A DNA stretch of 64,000 bases from contig CM056725.1 of the NCBI GenBank assembly GCA_029844215.1, positions 53,915,609 to 53,979,608 of the forward strand. Reading direction: 5' to 3'. Numbering within the stretch: position 1 is the stretch's first letter; every line of letters begins with the position of its first letter. Position numbers and translations under genes: made by a program. The notes below the pieces were generated by a model. It saw nothing but the letters and a program-made list of their open reading frames with translations. It had not been told where the DNA came from and made no database searches. This DNA is from Przewalskia tangutica (lineage: Eukaryota; Streptophyta; Magnoliopsida; Solanales; Solanaceae). Shown in pieces: positions 33,572 to 43,807 of this stretch.

Positions 33572-36518
33572 CCGACGGGGACTATACTACAAAGATGAGC
33601 CTCCGAGAAACAGAGCTTCCCAAAACGCCGAATCGTGATCCTACGGCGAGATCCACTACCAATGTACCTACTGCGGCATGAAAGCGAAGAAGGAGGTCAG
33701 CATAACAGTACCAAGTATGTGATATCAGAAAATACTATAAATGAAATCATAATAGTCTATATAAGCGAGACACGTATGATCACCAAACTACACCCACAAT
33801 ATATAAACAAATCATGTCAAGTCGTGACTCACGCCTCAAAGTCATTACTCAAATATAACAATGGGTCTCACGCCCAACATCAATCATGCCCGTGGAATAC
33901 CTTCTCATCGCCGCATCTATGATATAATCACACCAAAAGTACACATGAACACCGTGTCCCACCGAAGTCATAAACCGTGACGGCAAGTACGGGCGCTAAC
34001 TACCGGATACCAAGCCGCATCATCAACCGGGGCAAGTACGAAAGCCAACTACCGATACCAAAGCCGCACCAACAAATCTATATAACCAAACCACGGTCGC
34101 ACCAGCAGTACGAAAGCCAACTACCGATATTACCATGCGCTTCGCGGTCGGCAAGACGGCTAACTACCGTGATACCAAGCCGGAATCACGACTTCACACA
34201 AAACTGAACTGCAAGTACGGCGCCAACTACCGTGATACCAAGCGAAACAGCCACGACTTCGGGCAAGTACGAGACAACTACCGGATACCAAGCGAATCAA
34301 GAAACCTCGGAGAGCTAGTCCATGGAATAATAATCCTAATGGAACCATACCCGTGGCCACCCAACGTGTCGATGAGTCCATCAATCAAGAATAACATGAC
34401 CGGCCCTCCATCGAGAGACGCGGTAACATAAGGATACAACACTTTCACAACAAGGCTATCACACGCAAACATAGGCAAGTTACACACAACTCAAGGTACT
34501 TTCATTTTATGACAAAGTCCAGTTTTAATCCCCAAAAGTACTACGACGTTAAATTCTTTTTAGAAGATCCATTTCTTTTACAAATTCACCCGATACTCGT
34601 AGTATCAAAATAAAGTGACTAACATTTTAATTAAACCAAAACAACTTCCAGACTTTCCTTTTTAAACCAAATTAAGACAATACCATGCCTTCTTTTTAGA
34701 CCAAAACACTTCTCCTTTTAAAGTCAAGTTACCATTTTAAAACCAATGATAAAAACCATTCCTTTGTTTTCATAAAGTCGTTATAACAAACTTCCCATAA
34801 AGTTGTTATAACACTTTATGTTCTAAACCAAAAACTCTTTAATTCCACAAGTCTCTTTTCTTTTAAAACAACAACAAGTATTCTTTTAAAACCCAAATAA
34901 CTTACTCTTTTCAAAACAAGTAACCTATACTTAAAATCAAGTTACTTCTCTTTTTCCGAAAACAAGTCGTTATAAGTCAAGTCTCTTATCTTTCAAGATC
35001 AAGTCTCTTAACTCCCAAAATCAATAAACCATTCTTTTACCTACATAAAGTCGTTATAACTAACTTCCCATAAAGCTATTATAACACCCTATGTTTTAAA
35101 CCAACCAATTCACTTAGCACATGTACGTCTACCGTACTACATAGTTCACAACAATCATGCTAGAAAAGATAGGAAGAGGTTCACATACCTCGCGACGATT
35201 ATCGACAATTAGCAAAACGCTCCACAGTACTGTAACCCTGCTAGCCTTTTCCACTCTCCAAGTAGAATACGCTACTCGTGGTACTGCAACCTATAAAGGC
35301 CACAAAACGCCTATCAACTCCTAGATCTCTTCGTAGAATATTCTAACTGCAAGATTCCTTATTCTACAGAAAATTCGGCAGCACATCCCCCCCGCAACCA
35401 TACAAATCTCCTCATCTACTCCGGCCCTCTACCAGGCCAACAACTCCCAGGGGATTATACGTCTAACCGGACGTGTACAACACTGCCCCACAAATAAACT
35501 ACAAGTCTACTGTAAATACAGTCCAATGTAAATACAGTTTAATTCTATCAATCTTCTATCCTCATATAATATACTTAAGTATAATTACTACAACATGTAA
35601 TATCCAATTACAATAGGGGGACATAAATTATTACCTCGATAAGCCCAAAATTATCCAAGATTATATGTCGATCCTGAGCAACGTTTAGCTCCAAATCCTT
35701 ACGCTCCAACCCTCTCTAAGCAACCCTTAGAAGTTTCTAAACAACTTCTCTTAACACTTCAACCAAGCTTATGAAGATTTTTCTAGGGTTTCATTTTGCG
35801 ACTTTTGGAAAAAGTAGTATTTCCGGGCTCCTAGTATTAAAACAACTTTGGAATACTACTAGGGATACTAGGCCAAGGTATTTGGGACTATACAATAATA
35901 CAAAAAGTATTTTCTTACACAAGAGGGGGGAGGGACGAAAACAAGACTTAAAGGATGAGTATTTTTGCTGAAAGGCTTAATGTGGGATGAATTTAGTCAT
36001 CAACTAAGGTATATATAGAGGATTCGGGGTCAAGATCTATGCAAGTTGTGTGGTCAAGATTGGGCCATGTGTGTGGGTCCCACCACACCACATGGCCAAC
36101 GAAATGAGCTTCCAGTGGCACGGCCATTTCGCCAGCGACAGGCTAGCCATCATTCCTCCACCCGCCAAGTGACACATGGGGTGACACGTGTCGCCCCGAC
36201 TGGGTCCAAAATATTTCGTCTTCCGAAAATATCCAAAATACCGGAAATCTCAAAAACAAAGCGGGCCCCACAAAACCGCAAATTTCTCCCGTGGGCCCCA
36301 CGTGACCATTTCCGAAAATAAAATCTCAAAATTCTAATATAATCCAAGAAGTCCAAATACCAAATCTGGGAATCCAATTCCCATTAACGAACCTTTTTCT
36401 TCACAAAAGCCGGAAACTTTTCCGTCGAAAAATCACATCTTTCTTTCTTTCCAAAATTTATGTCGTATTCTCGTACGTACATCCTCACATATATACCCTG
36501 GAACTACGGGGTATAACA
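33572..36518 (-). repeat. A 5' LTR, part 2
   Basis: A's LTR resumes after B and aligns with about 9230-12123. It ends GGGTATAACA at 36518, next to D's pol. The minus-strand TATA-like box is at 36009-36018. A TGACACGTGTCGCCCC palindrome remnant is at 36182-36197. The part around 34500-35200 is AT-rich and holds no gene. Confidence 0.87.
33982..34293 (-). repeat. A 5' LTR tandem modules, six copies
   Basis: This is the same GGCAAGTACG...ACTACCG module array as 9659-9968, with six recognisable cores and irregular spacing. Many units differ from their 3' counterparts by small indels. Confidence 0.8.
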
Positions 36519-36694
36519 TTGGGCTAGGTTGTGTGCTGATGCAACACGATAAGGTTAGAACCTATGTTTCCCGGTGGTTAGGGAAGCATGAAAGGAATTA
36601 CGCTACTCACGATTTAGAGTCGGCGACAGTTAATCGTGCCTTAAAGATTTGGAGGCATTCCTTATATAGACTTCATGTGGATATTGTGCAGACC
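36519..36694 (+). pseudogene. Element D pol, piece 3: RNase H core
   Basis: The plus strand continues D's RNase H right after A: Leu-Gly-Cys-Val-Leu-Met-Gln, then Lys-His-Glu-Arg-Asn-Tyr-Ala-Thr-His-Asp-Leu-Glu and Leu-Lys-Ile-Trp-Arg-His-Ser-Leu-Tyr, ending His-Val-Asp-Ile. These are hallmark gypsy RNase H motifs. The reading is almost free of frameshifts, which is rare here. E interrupts the next motif at 36700. Confidence 0.87.
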
Positions 36695-36699
36695 ACAAG
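36695..36699. repeat. Target-site duplication of E, left copy
   Basis: ACAAG immediately precedes TGTTATACCC. The identical ACAAG follows the 3' LTR at 46097-46101. Five bases is the usual length for Ty3/gypsy elements. Confidence 0.9.
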
Positions 36700-36908
36700 T
36701 GTTATACCCCATATTTCCAGAGTATGTACGTAAGGGAATACGTACAAAAAGTCTAGCCTTAAAGTTTAGGCAAAACGTTTTTTTTAGGCACAACTCACAA
36801 AACGAATAGTTTTCCGACGAAACGTTTCCACAGCTTTCGTAGGGTAAATTCCGCCATGCCATTTCTAATTTTGCGGATTTTTCCGAGAGACGAAACATTT
36901 TGATCAAC

Positions 36909-37104
36909 GGAGGCGACACTTGTCACCCTCCAATTGATGGACTTGAAATCGCCCATTTGGACGATTTGGGCTGTGAGATCGCTTTGTGCTCGCACAAGTC
37001 AAGGAGTTGGTAGGATATTTGTGTATAGTTAATCCTCACCCTACACTTGCCTTGCACTTGTCTAAATCTTGGCCATTGGTTGGCCACTTCTTGACCTATA
37101 AATA
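36909..37104 (+). promoter_or_regulatory. E LTR promoter region
   Basis: GGCGACACTTGTCACCCTCC (36911-36930) is a weakened form of the G-box palindrome. CTATAAATA at 37096-37104 is the TATA box. The 3' LTR repeats this at about 44010 and 44197-44205. In E the central CACGTG is lost in both LTRs, unlike in C and F. Confidence 0.6.
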
Positions 37105-38681
37105 CCCCCCTTAAGATGAAGAGTTCTTCATCCACAAATTACTTTCCAAGTCTTGAAAATCCTCCCTTCTCCCTTGTTAGCCATTTCGTCCAAGCCCTCT
37201 TCCCTCTAGCCTAAGTGGCCCTTGGCCGAATACCCCCTAGCCTAGCCAAAAATCTACCCCCTCCCTCGGGAGAAAAGTTACCTTCTTGTATCGTTATAAT
37301 GCCCAAAATACCCTAGCCCAAATACCTTAGTACTTAGTAGAAGTGTGAAGAACTTCTAAGGTTCTGAGCATACAACTTAGGAGCAAAACCTTGCTCAGCG
37401 ACTTTTCTAGGATATTATTGGGCTTACCGAGGTAATAATCCTAACCCTCTTTGTATTAGAGAATGCATAACGTAGAAGTATAAGAAATTGTATTAATCAC
37501 TTGTAGGGCTTTAAAGAAGAATAATCAAACAGATTTACATAGGACTGCTTTCACAAGAGACTTATATAGCTCACCTGCAGGAAGTGCTGCCCGACTTACC
37601 AGAATTATGAACCTCTGCTTAGAATGACCTTCGAGTAGTCTTTGATAGATATCTGTGACTATTATAGTCGACTCTCCGCGCGACATATTCAACTCAGTGG
37701 TTTTCACGAGTATGCATGTGATTCTTCCTAAAGCATGATATTTTACAATATATATAGTACGGTAGACGTACATGTGTTAACTAAAATATAACTACGGCAA
37801 TGTCTTTGACTTAAGCCTGAATAATACTTACGGCAATGCCTCACGGCTTAAGCCTGAATAATAAAGATCTGAAAGCATTTTTAAAGAATACTGAATCTTT
37901 TTTTTAACAGAAGAAGACTAATTGGTTTTTAAAACAGAAGCTTAAGAGTTATACTAGCTTTATGGGAAGTAAGTATAACCACTTAAGATTGACAAAAGAA
38001 ACAAGTTTGCCTATGTGTTTTTAATGCACTTATATCAGGAAAAGAATAATAAGATGGTTTGATAAGTAGACATGATATGATGCTATGTGTGTTAGTATCT
38101 TGTAACGTTTGTATAGGTGAGTATCCTTGTTGTGCTTATGTTGTTTAAAGATAAGTTGTTATGTTAGTATACTATCACTCACCTCTTGAGATGATACCGG
38201 TTGTCGCCTCCGACGCGGTAGACTCAAAGTGATGCGACCATGATTCGAGAATACCTCACGCGTCCAGGGGGCCTATGCGAGCTACGAGTTCCGTGTTAGT
38301 ATGCGGGTTATGCCTCACGCGGTCTATGTGGCCATGCGACAACGAGTCCAGACGACGCCGAGGAGTAATACCCTCGATGCGGGTTATACCTCACGCGCCC
38401 ACGCGAGTGGCCTATGCGGACTCCGAGTTCAGATTAGGCTTGCGAACGATGATATGGGCGAGTGGCCCTGCTTTCGATCATTCGCACTAGACAAGACCTA
38501 TTACGCTACCTATCATGTTTTGTTTGTGATGTACACTACGCGGTTTCTGGTTGTTTCACACATTTGTAAACCGGTTTTAAAATGATATGTTTTCATTTAA
38601 GTACTTTATAGTTTCGCATACTGTACCGTTGTAATCGACTCCTTCTGGGGCCGCTCATGCCGCAGTAAGGCAAGCAGTGCT

Positions 38682-38998
38682 AGATCCGCATCCCAGGATC
38701 TCTACGCTGGTGCCGAGCTCCATCTCTTCCGAGGCTCTACTTTTGGTATGATCTCCCCGCTGTAGATAGTTTTGTAAAGTCAGGTATGGCGGGCCCCGTC
38801 CCGCCATAGTTGTATATTTCAGAGGTCTGTAGTCATGTTGTACAGTTTGATGTAAATCGCTAAACCATGATTATATATATATATGCCGAAGGCGATGTTT
38901 TCTCACATAAACCGTGGTCTTATTTTATAAACTGCTTTATGTCTTGCTTTATATTTCCGCCGATTACTGATGAATGACTACTGGGTGCCCCAAGGCAC
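38682..38998 (+). other. E LTR terminal hairpin block
   Basis: AGATCC/GGATCT (38682-38701) forms a 6-bp stem. TATGGCGGG/CCCGCCATA (38785-38808) forms a perfect 9-bp stem with a six-base loop. GTGCC/GGCAC (38985-38998) forms a 5-bp stem. An imperfect GAGCTCC/GAGGCTC pair lies between the first two. The 3' LTR keeps the second stem at 45859-45881. Confidence 0.75.
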
Positions 38999-39024
38999 TA
39001 CCACTGCCCCTAACGGTCGTGACA

Positions 39025-39222
39025 AAAGTGGTATCGTGAGCGCTTAATCCTGAAAGTGTCTACGCACCGTATCTAGTAGTTCGATTATCGCGTGTCAGGC
39101 ACCACACCAATAATCGTGAGGCTATAGGATATTTAGGATTGGTTTCATTCTTCTCATTCCGAGATCGTGCTTTAGAGTCGTGTTATAGGTCGACCTCTAA
39201 CGTATTCCTTTCCGTAATGCTT
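39025..39222 (+). other. E leader: primer-binding site and hairpin
   Basis: TGGTATCGTGAGCGC at 39029 is the primer-binding site with the CAGAG part altered. GATTAT and ATAATC flank a loop at about 39083-39116, with GTGT/ACAC inner arms. The GTGCAC hexamer of A, B and C reads GTCAGGCAC here. The conserved leader block with GGATTGGTTTCATTC follows before gag. Confidence 0.72.
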
Positions 39223-40490
39223 ATGCCTCCACGTAAGGCAACCCGCCCGTATGGCAAGGCAAATGCGGAGTCGCTAGCAGACACCCAGAGTCACGAGGGC
39301 TCGTGCCCACTATACCGCAGACGGCGAGTTCTATGACGCCGCCAAAATTTCAAGAGACCACAAGCACCACACCTCCCGCCCCACACCGCGGAGGAGTTAG
39401 GGTACAAGGAGACGGCCCACCTTTGGCTAAAGTTCAGGCCCGACACGAGAGGCTGACGCGCGGCAGCCTCCAGCCCAGCCAGCATCTGTTCACCCGAGGC
39501 GAGAGTTTGAGGCTACGAGACTTCGAGTCAGAGCCACGGAGTTTTATGGGTCGAGACCGAGGATGATCCGCAGGAGTTCATCCGTCGCCTTCAGAGGATT
39601 TTGAGAGTGATCGGGCGCCGAGACCGAGTCCGTGATCTTTGGTTCACATAGGCCGCGTGATACCGCAATGATTGGTTTGATTCACGGAGTTATCCCGGGA
39701 GAGCACGCGCCCAGCCTACTGGGATGAGTTCTCGAGGCTTTCCTCACTCACTTCTTGCCTCCACAGATGGCGAGGGCGCGGCCGATAGATTTTTATCACG
39801 AGGCAGAGGACGACCGCCGTGGAGTACAATGTCGAGTTTGATTCATTGGCTCGATATGTCCCAAAGATTGGTAGCAGATATGGAGGATAGGGTGCACCGC
39901 TATGTCACCGCCAGACGACTATATGGCCGAAGTCATGTGCGGGGTTTCTCCACCGGTATGGACATTACCCGCACGCAGCTCACGCCTGACGCGGCGAGCG
40001 CAGAGGTCGACGTCGATGACAGCAGGTTAAGGCGCAGACGGAGGGTCTTCTCGTGGTTATCGTGGTGGCGGCCTCGCAGCTAGCCTAGATTCGCACCACA
40101 GCCCAGAGCACTCGCACCGCCCTCAGACACCAGAGTTTTCGAGGGCGCACGGCCCTGTGACTTCGGGACGCCCGTAGTAGCAGAGGTATTGCCGATCGAC
40201 CACCTCCCAGGTGGCCGACGCGTGGATCCCATTACGGAAGTGTGGTACTACTTTTGGAGCTTGTTACAGCCAGGCCAGCAGGTCACTTTGCGAGGATCGT
40301 CCGACCGGGCAACACGTGGTAGGCTCACCTTCGTTCTGCTGCCGCCATCATCTCCTACGCTTACTCGCCCGAGGCGTGGTTCATACGGGTCGCCAGGTCG
40401 CGCAGAGGTCGTGGCTCGTCCCAGCCTAGCGGTCCTCGTAACCGCATTTATGCTTTGTCCACCGACAGATCGTGAGGCCTCACCGATGTC
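39223..40490 (+). pseudogene. gag: E gag
   Basis: The start at 39223 opens Met-Pro-Pro-Arg. The gag core, in several frames between about 39480 and 39960, includes an Asp-Trp-Phe-Asp-Ser-like segment (39669-39690), Trp-Asp-Glu-Phe-Ser (about 39720), Glu-Tyr-Asn-Val-Glu-Phe-Asp-Ser-Leu-Ala (about 39820) and Arg-Tyr-Val-Pro. A CCHC zinc knuckle sits near 40240-40320, with a Gly-Gln-x-Gly-His-Phe-Ala-Arg core after frame correction. It reads on into protease. Confidence 0.83.
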
Positions 40491-40494
40491 GCCA

Positions 40495-40700
40495 CAGTAC
40501 CTTATCGCTCGGGTTTGATGTGTATGCTTGATAGATCCGGTTCTACTGGCCCCATATATCTCCCTTGTTGCTAGTAGGATAGGGATAGAGCCCGAGTCCA
40601 TAGACCCTTTCGAGGTAGCTACGCCAGCCGGGTGATTCGGTAGCTCGGCCGGTATATGAGCTTGTCCCGTGACTATTTACCGCGCACTCAGCCGACTGAC
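40495..40700 (+). pseudogene. E aspartic protease
   Basis: Around 40515-40690 the plus strand gives Phe-Asp-Val-Tyr-Ala, the Leu-Ile-Asp-Pro-Gly/Ser-Thr active-site region with a frame slip, Ile-Ser-Leu-Val-Ala-Ser-Arg-Ile-Gly-Ile-Glu-Pro and Phe-Glu-Val-Ala-Thr-Pro. It closely matches B's protease. It would process Gag-Pol into mature proteins. Confidence 0.78.
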
Positions 40701-40734
40701 AGAGTCGAGATGATTGACTTCGACGTGATTATTG

Positions 40735-41690
40735 GACGGATTGGCTAGCTTCTTGCTATGCCAATGTAGACTGCAGAGAGAGTAGTACGTTCCAGCTTCC
40801 GAGGAGCCATTGTCGAGCGAGGAGCACCAGACGCCGGTGGTAGGTTTATTTCCTACCTCAAGGCTAGGAAGATGGTGCGCAGGCGGTATATCTACCATCT
40901 AGTTCGTGTTTGATATCGAGGTCGCGTACCAGATTTTCGCCGCCTCGTAGTCACCGAGTTCCCGCACGTGTTCCTGATGACTCCCGCATCCTCCCGAGAG
41001 GGAGATTGAGTTTTGTATTGACATATTGCCGATACTCTACTTATTTCCATTCCGCCATACGTAACGGGCACCGCCGAGTTGAGAGAGCCAAGGACCACCG
41101 AGGGATTTGGCCGGAGAAGCGGCTTCATTAGGCCAGTGTTTCCCGGGGCGCCAGATTGTTCGCGGAAGAAGGACGGACGCCGCGCACGTGTGTTGATTAC
41201 AATGAACAAAGTGACCATTAAGAATGTATACCCTTCCCAGATTGATGATTTGTTCGACCGCCGTGGCGCGAGATGTTTCTCCAAGATTGATCCGCGTCGC
41301 TATCATCGTTCGTGTCGAGAGGTGGATGTCCCTAGATCGCATTCGACCCAGCACGCATTATGAGTTCAGGTCATGTCTTTTGGTTGACCAACGCTCCGCC
41401 AGATTCATAGATTTGATGAACCGAGTGTTCAAACCATTTTTGGACACGCTTGTGATAGTGTTCATTGATGATATCTTGGTTTATTCTCGCCAGAGCAGAG
41501 TACGCGAGCATTTGGCGATCAGGCCGACAGCTTCTCCAGACTGCAGCTTGTACGCCAAGTTTTCCAAACGTGAGTTTTGCTGACTTCGGGCGCTTTCGGG
41601 CATATTGTCGGGCCGATGGCATTCGAGTGATACGCCAAGATCGAGGCAATGTGACTTGGCCTATACCTACTACTCCGGCGCAGGTTCGCA
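40735..41690 (+). pseudogene. E reverse transcriptase
   Basis: In order on the plus strand: the pre-finger Val-Pro-Glu-Phe-Pro region near 40960, Trp-Gly-Ala-Pro-like and Lys-Lys-Asp-Gly near 41140-41180, Asn-Lys-Val-Thr-Ile-Lys-Asn (41202-41226), Ser-Lys-Ile-Asp (about 41280), Leu-Met-Asn-Arg-Val-Phe-Lys-Pro-Phe (41415) and the catalytic Phe-Ile-Asp-Asp-Ile-Leu-Val-Tyr (41461-41484), then Tyr-Ala-Lys-Phe-Ser-Lys. Catalytic aspartates are present. At least five frameshifts separate motifs. Confidence 0.88.
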
Positions 41691-42200
41691 GCTCGGGCCT
41701 CGCAGTTATTATCGGCGGTTCGTGGAGAAGTTTGCTTTATCTTCGCACCATTGACTAGGCCGACTCGTATGGCGCCAAGTTTCAGGGACCGATGCTTGGA
41801 GCGTGGTTTCCAGCTGTCGAAAGAGATTGGCGCATCGCCCCGCTTCTACTCTTCCGCAGGTCCAGATGGTTATGTCGTATTGTGATGCGCTGCATCGTTG
41901 GGATGCGTGTTGACGCAGCATGGCAGGTTATAGCATATGATCCCGACACCAAGAAACACGGAGGAACTACCCCACCCATGATTTGGAGTCGCGCCGTGAT
42001 TCACGCCAAGATCCTGAGGCACTATTTGTAATGGGTTCACGTGGATATTTATACGCACCACAAGAGCTCTCCAAGATATCTTCACCAGAGGAGCCGAACT
42101 TACGACAGACGGTGGTTAGAGTTGCTTAAGGATTACGATGTTGATATCCCGTATCACCCGTAAGGCCAACGCCAGGCGTACGCCTTAGTCGTAGGTCACG
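41691..42200 (+). pseudogene. E RNase H
   Basis: A Tyr-Tyr-Arg-Arg-Phe-Val-Glu-Lys-Phe-Ala-like thumb segment (about 41708-41740) leads to Val-Val-Tyr-Cys-Asp-Ala (about 41874), a garbled Gly-Cys segment, and Trp-Leu-Glu-Leu-Leu-Lys-Asp-Tyr-Asp-Val-Asp-Ile-Pro-Tyr-His (about 42105-42160). The middle of the domain has lost many bases. The order is the same as in B. Confidence 0.8.
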
Positions 42201-43250
42201 GGAGCCTATCGATGTGCAGAGATGAGGGACATGGTTCGTGATTTGCATCGCCAGCGAGCCTTCGTGTCCGCTTGATTGATTCTCGATAGCAAGTTAGAGT
42301 TCGTGAGGTTGCCGAGTCTTCCATCGCCGGCGAGGCGAAGAGGCAACAGCTCGAGGATCCACTTTGATTCGATATCGTGATACGCCTCTTCGCAGGCGCG
42401 GTCCTGAGGTAGCACCACGGGTGCTAAGGTTTGAGGGCGCATCGTGTTCCAGATGTTTCGTGACTTCGCAGCATGTTCTGGAAGCACACAATACAAGCAT
42501 TTATCCATCCGGTCGACCAAGATGTACCACGACCTTAGATCCGTATCGCGGATGGCTTCAAGAGACGCTGCAGAGTTCGTAGCTCGCCCGTGTTGTCGCA
42601 GTGAAGGCAGAGCACCGTGAGGCCCGTGGTTTGTTACGCATTTATCGAGATCCCGACCGAAGTGGGAGGTAATCAACGACTTCATCATGATTACCTCGCA
42701 CTCGTATGAGACATGATTCTATATGGGTTATCGCCGACAGTCGATTAAATCAGCCCACTTTCTTCCCGTCAGACGACTTTTCTACCGAGGATTATGCCGC
42801 ACTTTACATCCGAGAGATCGCCGCATCGCATGAGTCCCTACTTCGATCATATCGCATGTGGAGCCCGCCACGCTAACTTCTGAGGTCCTTCCGCAGGGGT
42901 TTAGGACGCAGTGAGCTCGAGCATCGATTTCATCCACGTGATGCAGACAGCAGAGCGCACTATCCGCACTCTCGAGGATATGCCGCGAGCCCGTGTTATT
43001 GACTTCAGCAGGTAGTGAGGATCATTTGCCTCTAGTTGAGTTCGCATATAATAATAGCTACCACTCCAAGATTCGGATGGCGCCTATGAGGCCTTGTATG
43101 GGAGGAAGTGCAGATCGCCTATAGGTTGGTTCGACGTGGGCGAGGTGCAACTATGGGACCAGACGGCGCAAAGCAGTGGATAAGGCGGCTTATCCGAGAG
43201 CGCTATCGACACTCGTAGTCGATGTGTCGATGCAGATCATCGCCGCCGAC
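42201..43250 (+). pseudogene. E integrase
   Basis: Visible parts are a linker with Arg-Asp-Met-Val-Arg-Asp-Leu-His (42225-42250), Ser-Thr-Lys-Met-Tyr-His-Asp (about 42510-42530) of the zinc-binding region, a Trp-Glu-Val-Ile and Ser-Ile-Trp-Val-Ile core (42660-42740), Ala-Glu-Arg-Thr-Ile-Arg-Thr-Leu-Glu-Asp (about 42950-42980) holding the catalytic Glu region, and Val-Glu-Phe-Ala-Tyr-Asn-Asn-Ser-Tyr-His (about 43037-43065). It is the plus-strand counterpart of B's integrase, with similar frame damage. Confidence 0.85.
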
Positions 43251-43680
43251 ATCCGAGTTCGCAGCCGATGATTGGTTTTCTCACGCCACCCACGGCGGCG
43301 TGATGAGATTCGGAAGAAGGGAAACTCACTTCAGGTACATCGGGCCGCTTCAGATTGTCCGCAGGTGCGCAAGGTTGCCTACGAGTTGATCCGCCGTCCG
43401 ACCGAGGCAAAGGCATCCGGTTTTTCACGATTCATGCCGGCGAGATGTATCGGATCCATCTAGTACACCCGATTGACGGCGTCCAGTGACCGGGGGTTAT
43501 CGATGAGGAGATTCCCATAGCGATAGTCGATCGCCAAAGTTAGCGCTCGCGACGGCGGACGTGGCTTCCACAAAGTCTCGTGGCGAACGAGCTCGGGAGA
43601 GATGACGGGAAGCCGGCGAGGACACGAGGCAGAAGTATCCTCACCTATTCTACACCTCCGTAATTCACTTTCCTACTTGT
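43251..43680 (+). pseudogene. E integrase tail and chromodomain
   Basis: After the core comes Arg-Phe-Gly-Lys-Lys-Gly-Lys-Leu (about 43308-43330), Val-Ala-Tyr-Glu-Leu (about 43375) and a damaged His-Pro-Val-Phe region. At 43500-43670 follows a chromodomain with Glu-Ile-Pro-Ile-Ala-Ile-Val-Asp-Arg-Gln and a frame-shifted Val-Lys-Val-Leu-Trp region. D and M lack this part. Confidence 0.75.
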
Positions 43681-43775
43681 AAATTTTCGTTATCGCTTCG
43701 CCAAGTGTTGTTCTCGTGGCCGCGTGTGGCATTTGCAATCGTTTGCATGAAGAATCTTATCGTTAATCGTTTGAA

Positions 43776-43807
43776 GGAACATTCGACGAATGTTTCGGCG
43801 GGGAGAA
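43776..43807 (+). other. E polypurine tract and inverted repeat
   Basis: GGAACATTCG and CGAATGTTTC arms (43776-43796, sharing central bases) are followed by GGCGGGGAGAA, directly before TGTTATACC at 43808. This primes plus-strand DNA synthesis in the family. Confidence 0.82.

Larger units (their letters stand above)
8962..36518 (-). mobile_element. Element A: gag-only LTR retrotransposon, host of B
   Basis: A lies on the minus strand. Its 3' LTR is at 8962-12123, internal region at 12124-14436, and 5' LTR at 14437-14718 plus 33572-36518, split by element B. The internal region is 2.3 kb with gag and a long non-coding 3' tract but no pol. LTR lengths are 3162 bp and 3229 bp. The LTRs, the non-coding tract and the gag-only layout match element C, which lies on the opposite strand. 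A is inserted in D's RNase H region. Confidence 0.83.
36700..39024 (+). repeat. E 5' LTR
   Basis: It runs from TGTTATACCC to GGTCGTGACA. Along it lie a degenerate G-box palindrome, a TATA box at 37096-37104, an AT-rich middle, direct repeats at about 38239-38440 on a TATGCGGGTTATRCCTCACGCG module, and the terminal hairpins at 38682-38998. A dinucleotide AT run sits near 38875. Confidence 0.92.

Noticed and set aside
38870..38885. Informative microsatellite (AT run)
   Set aside because: The short AT run is a fixed part of the LTR and recurs at 45944-45957 and in other LTRs.
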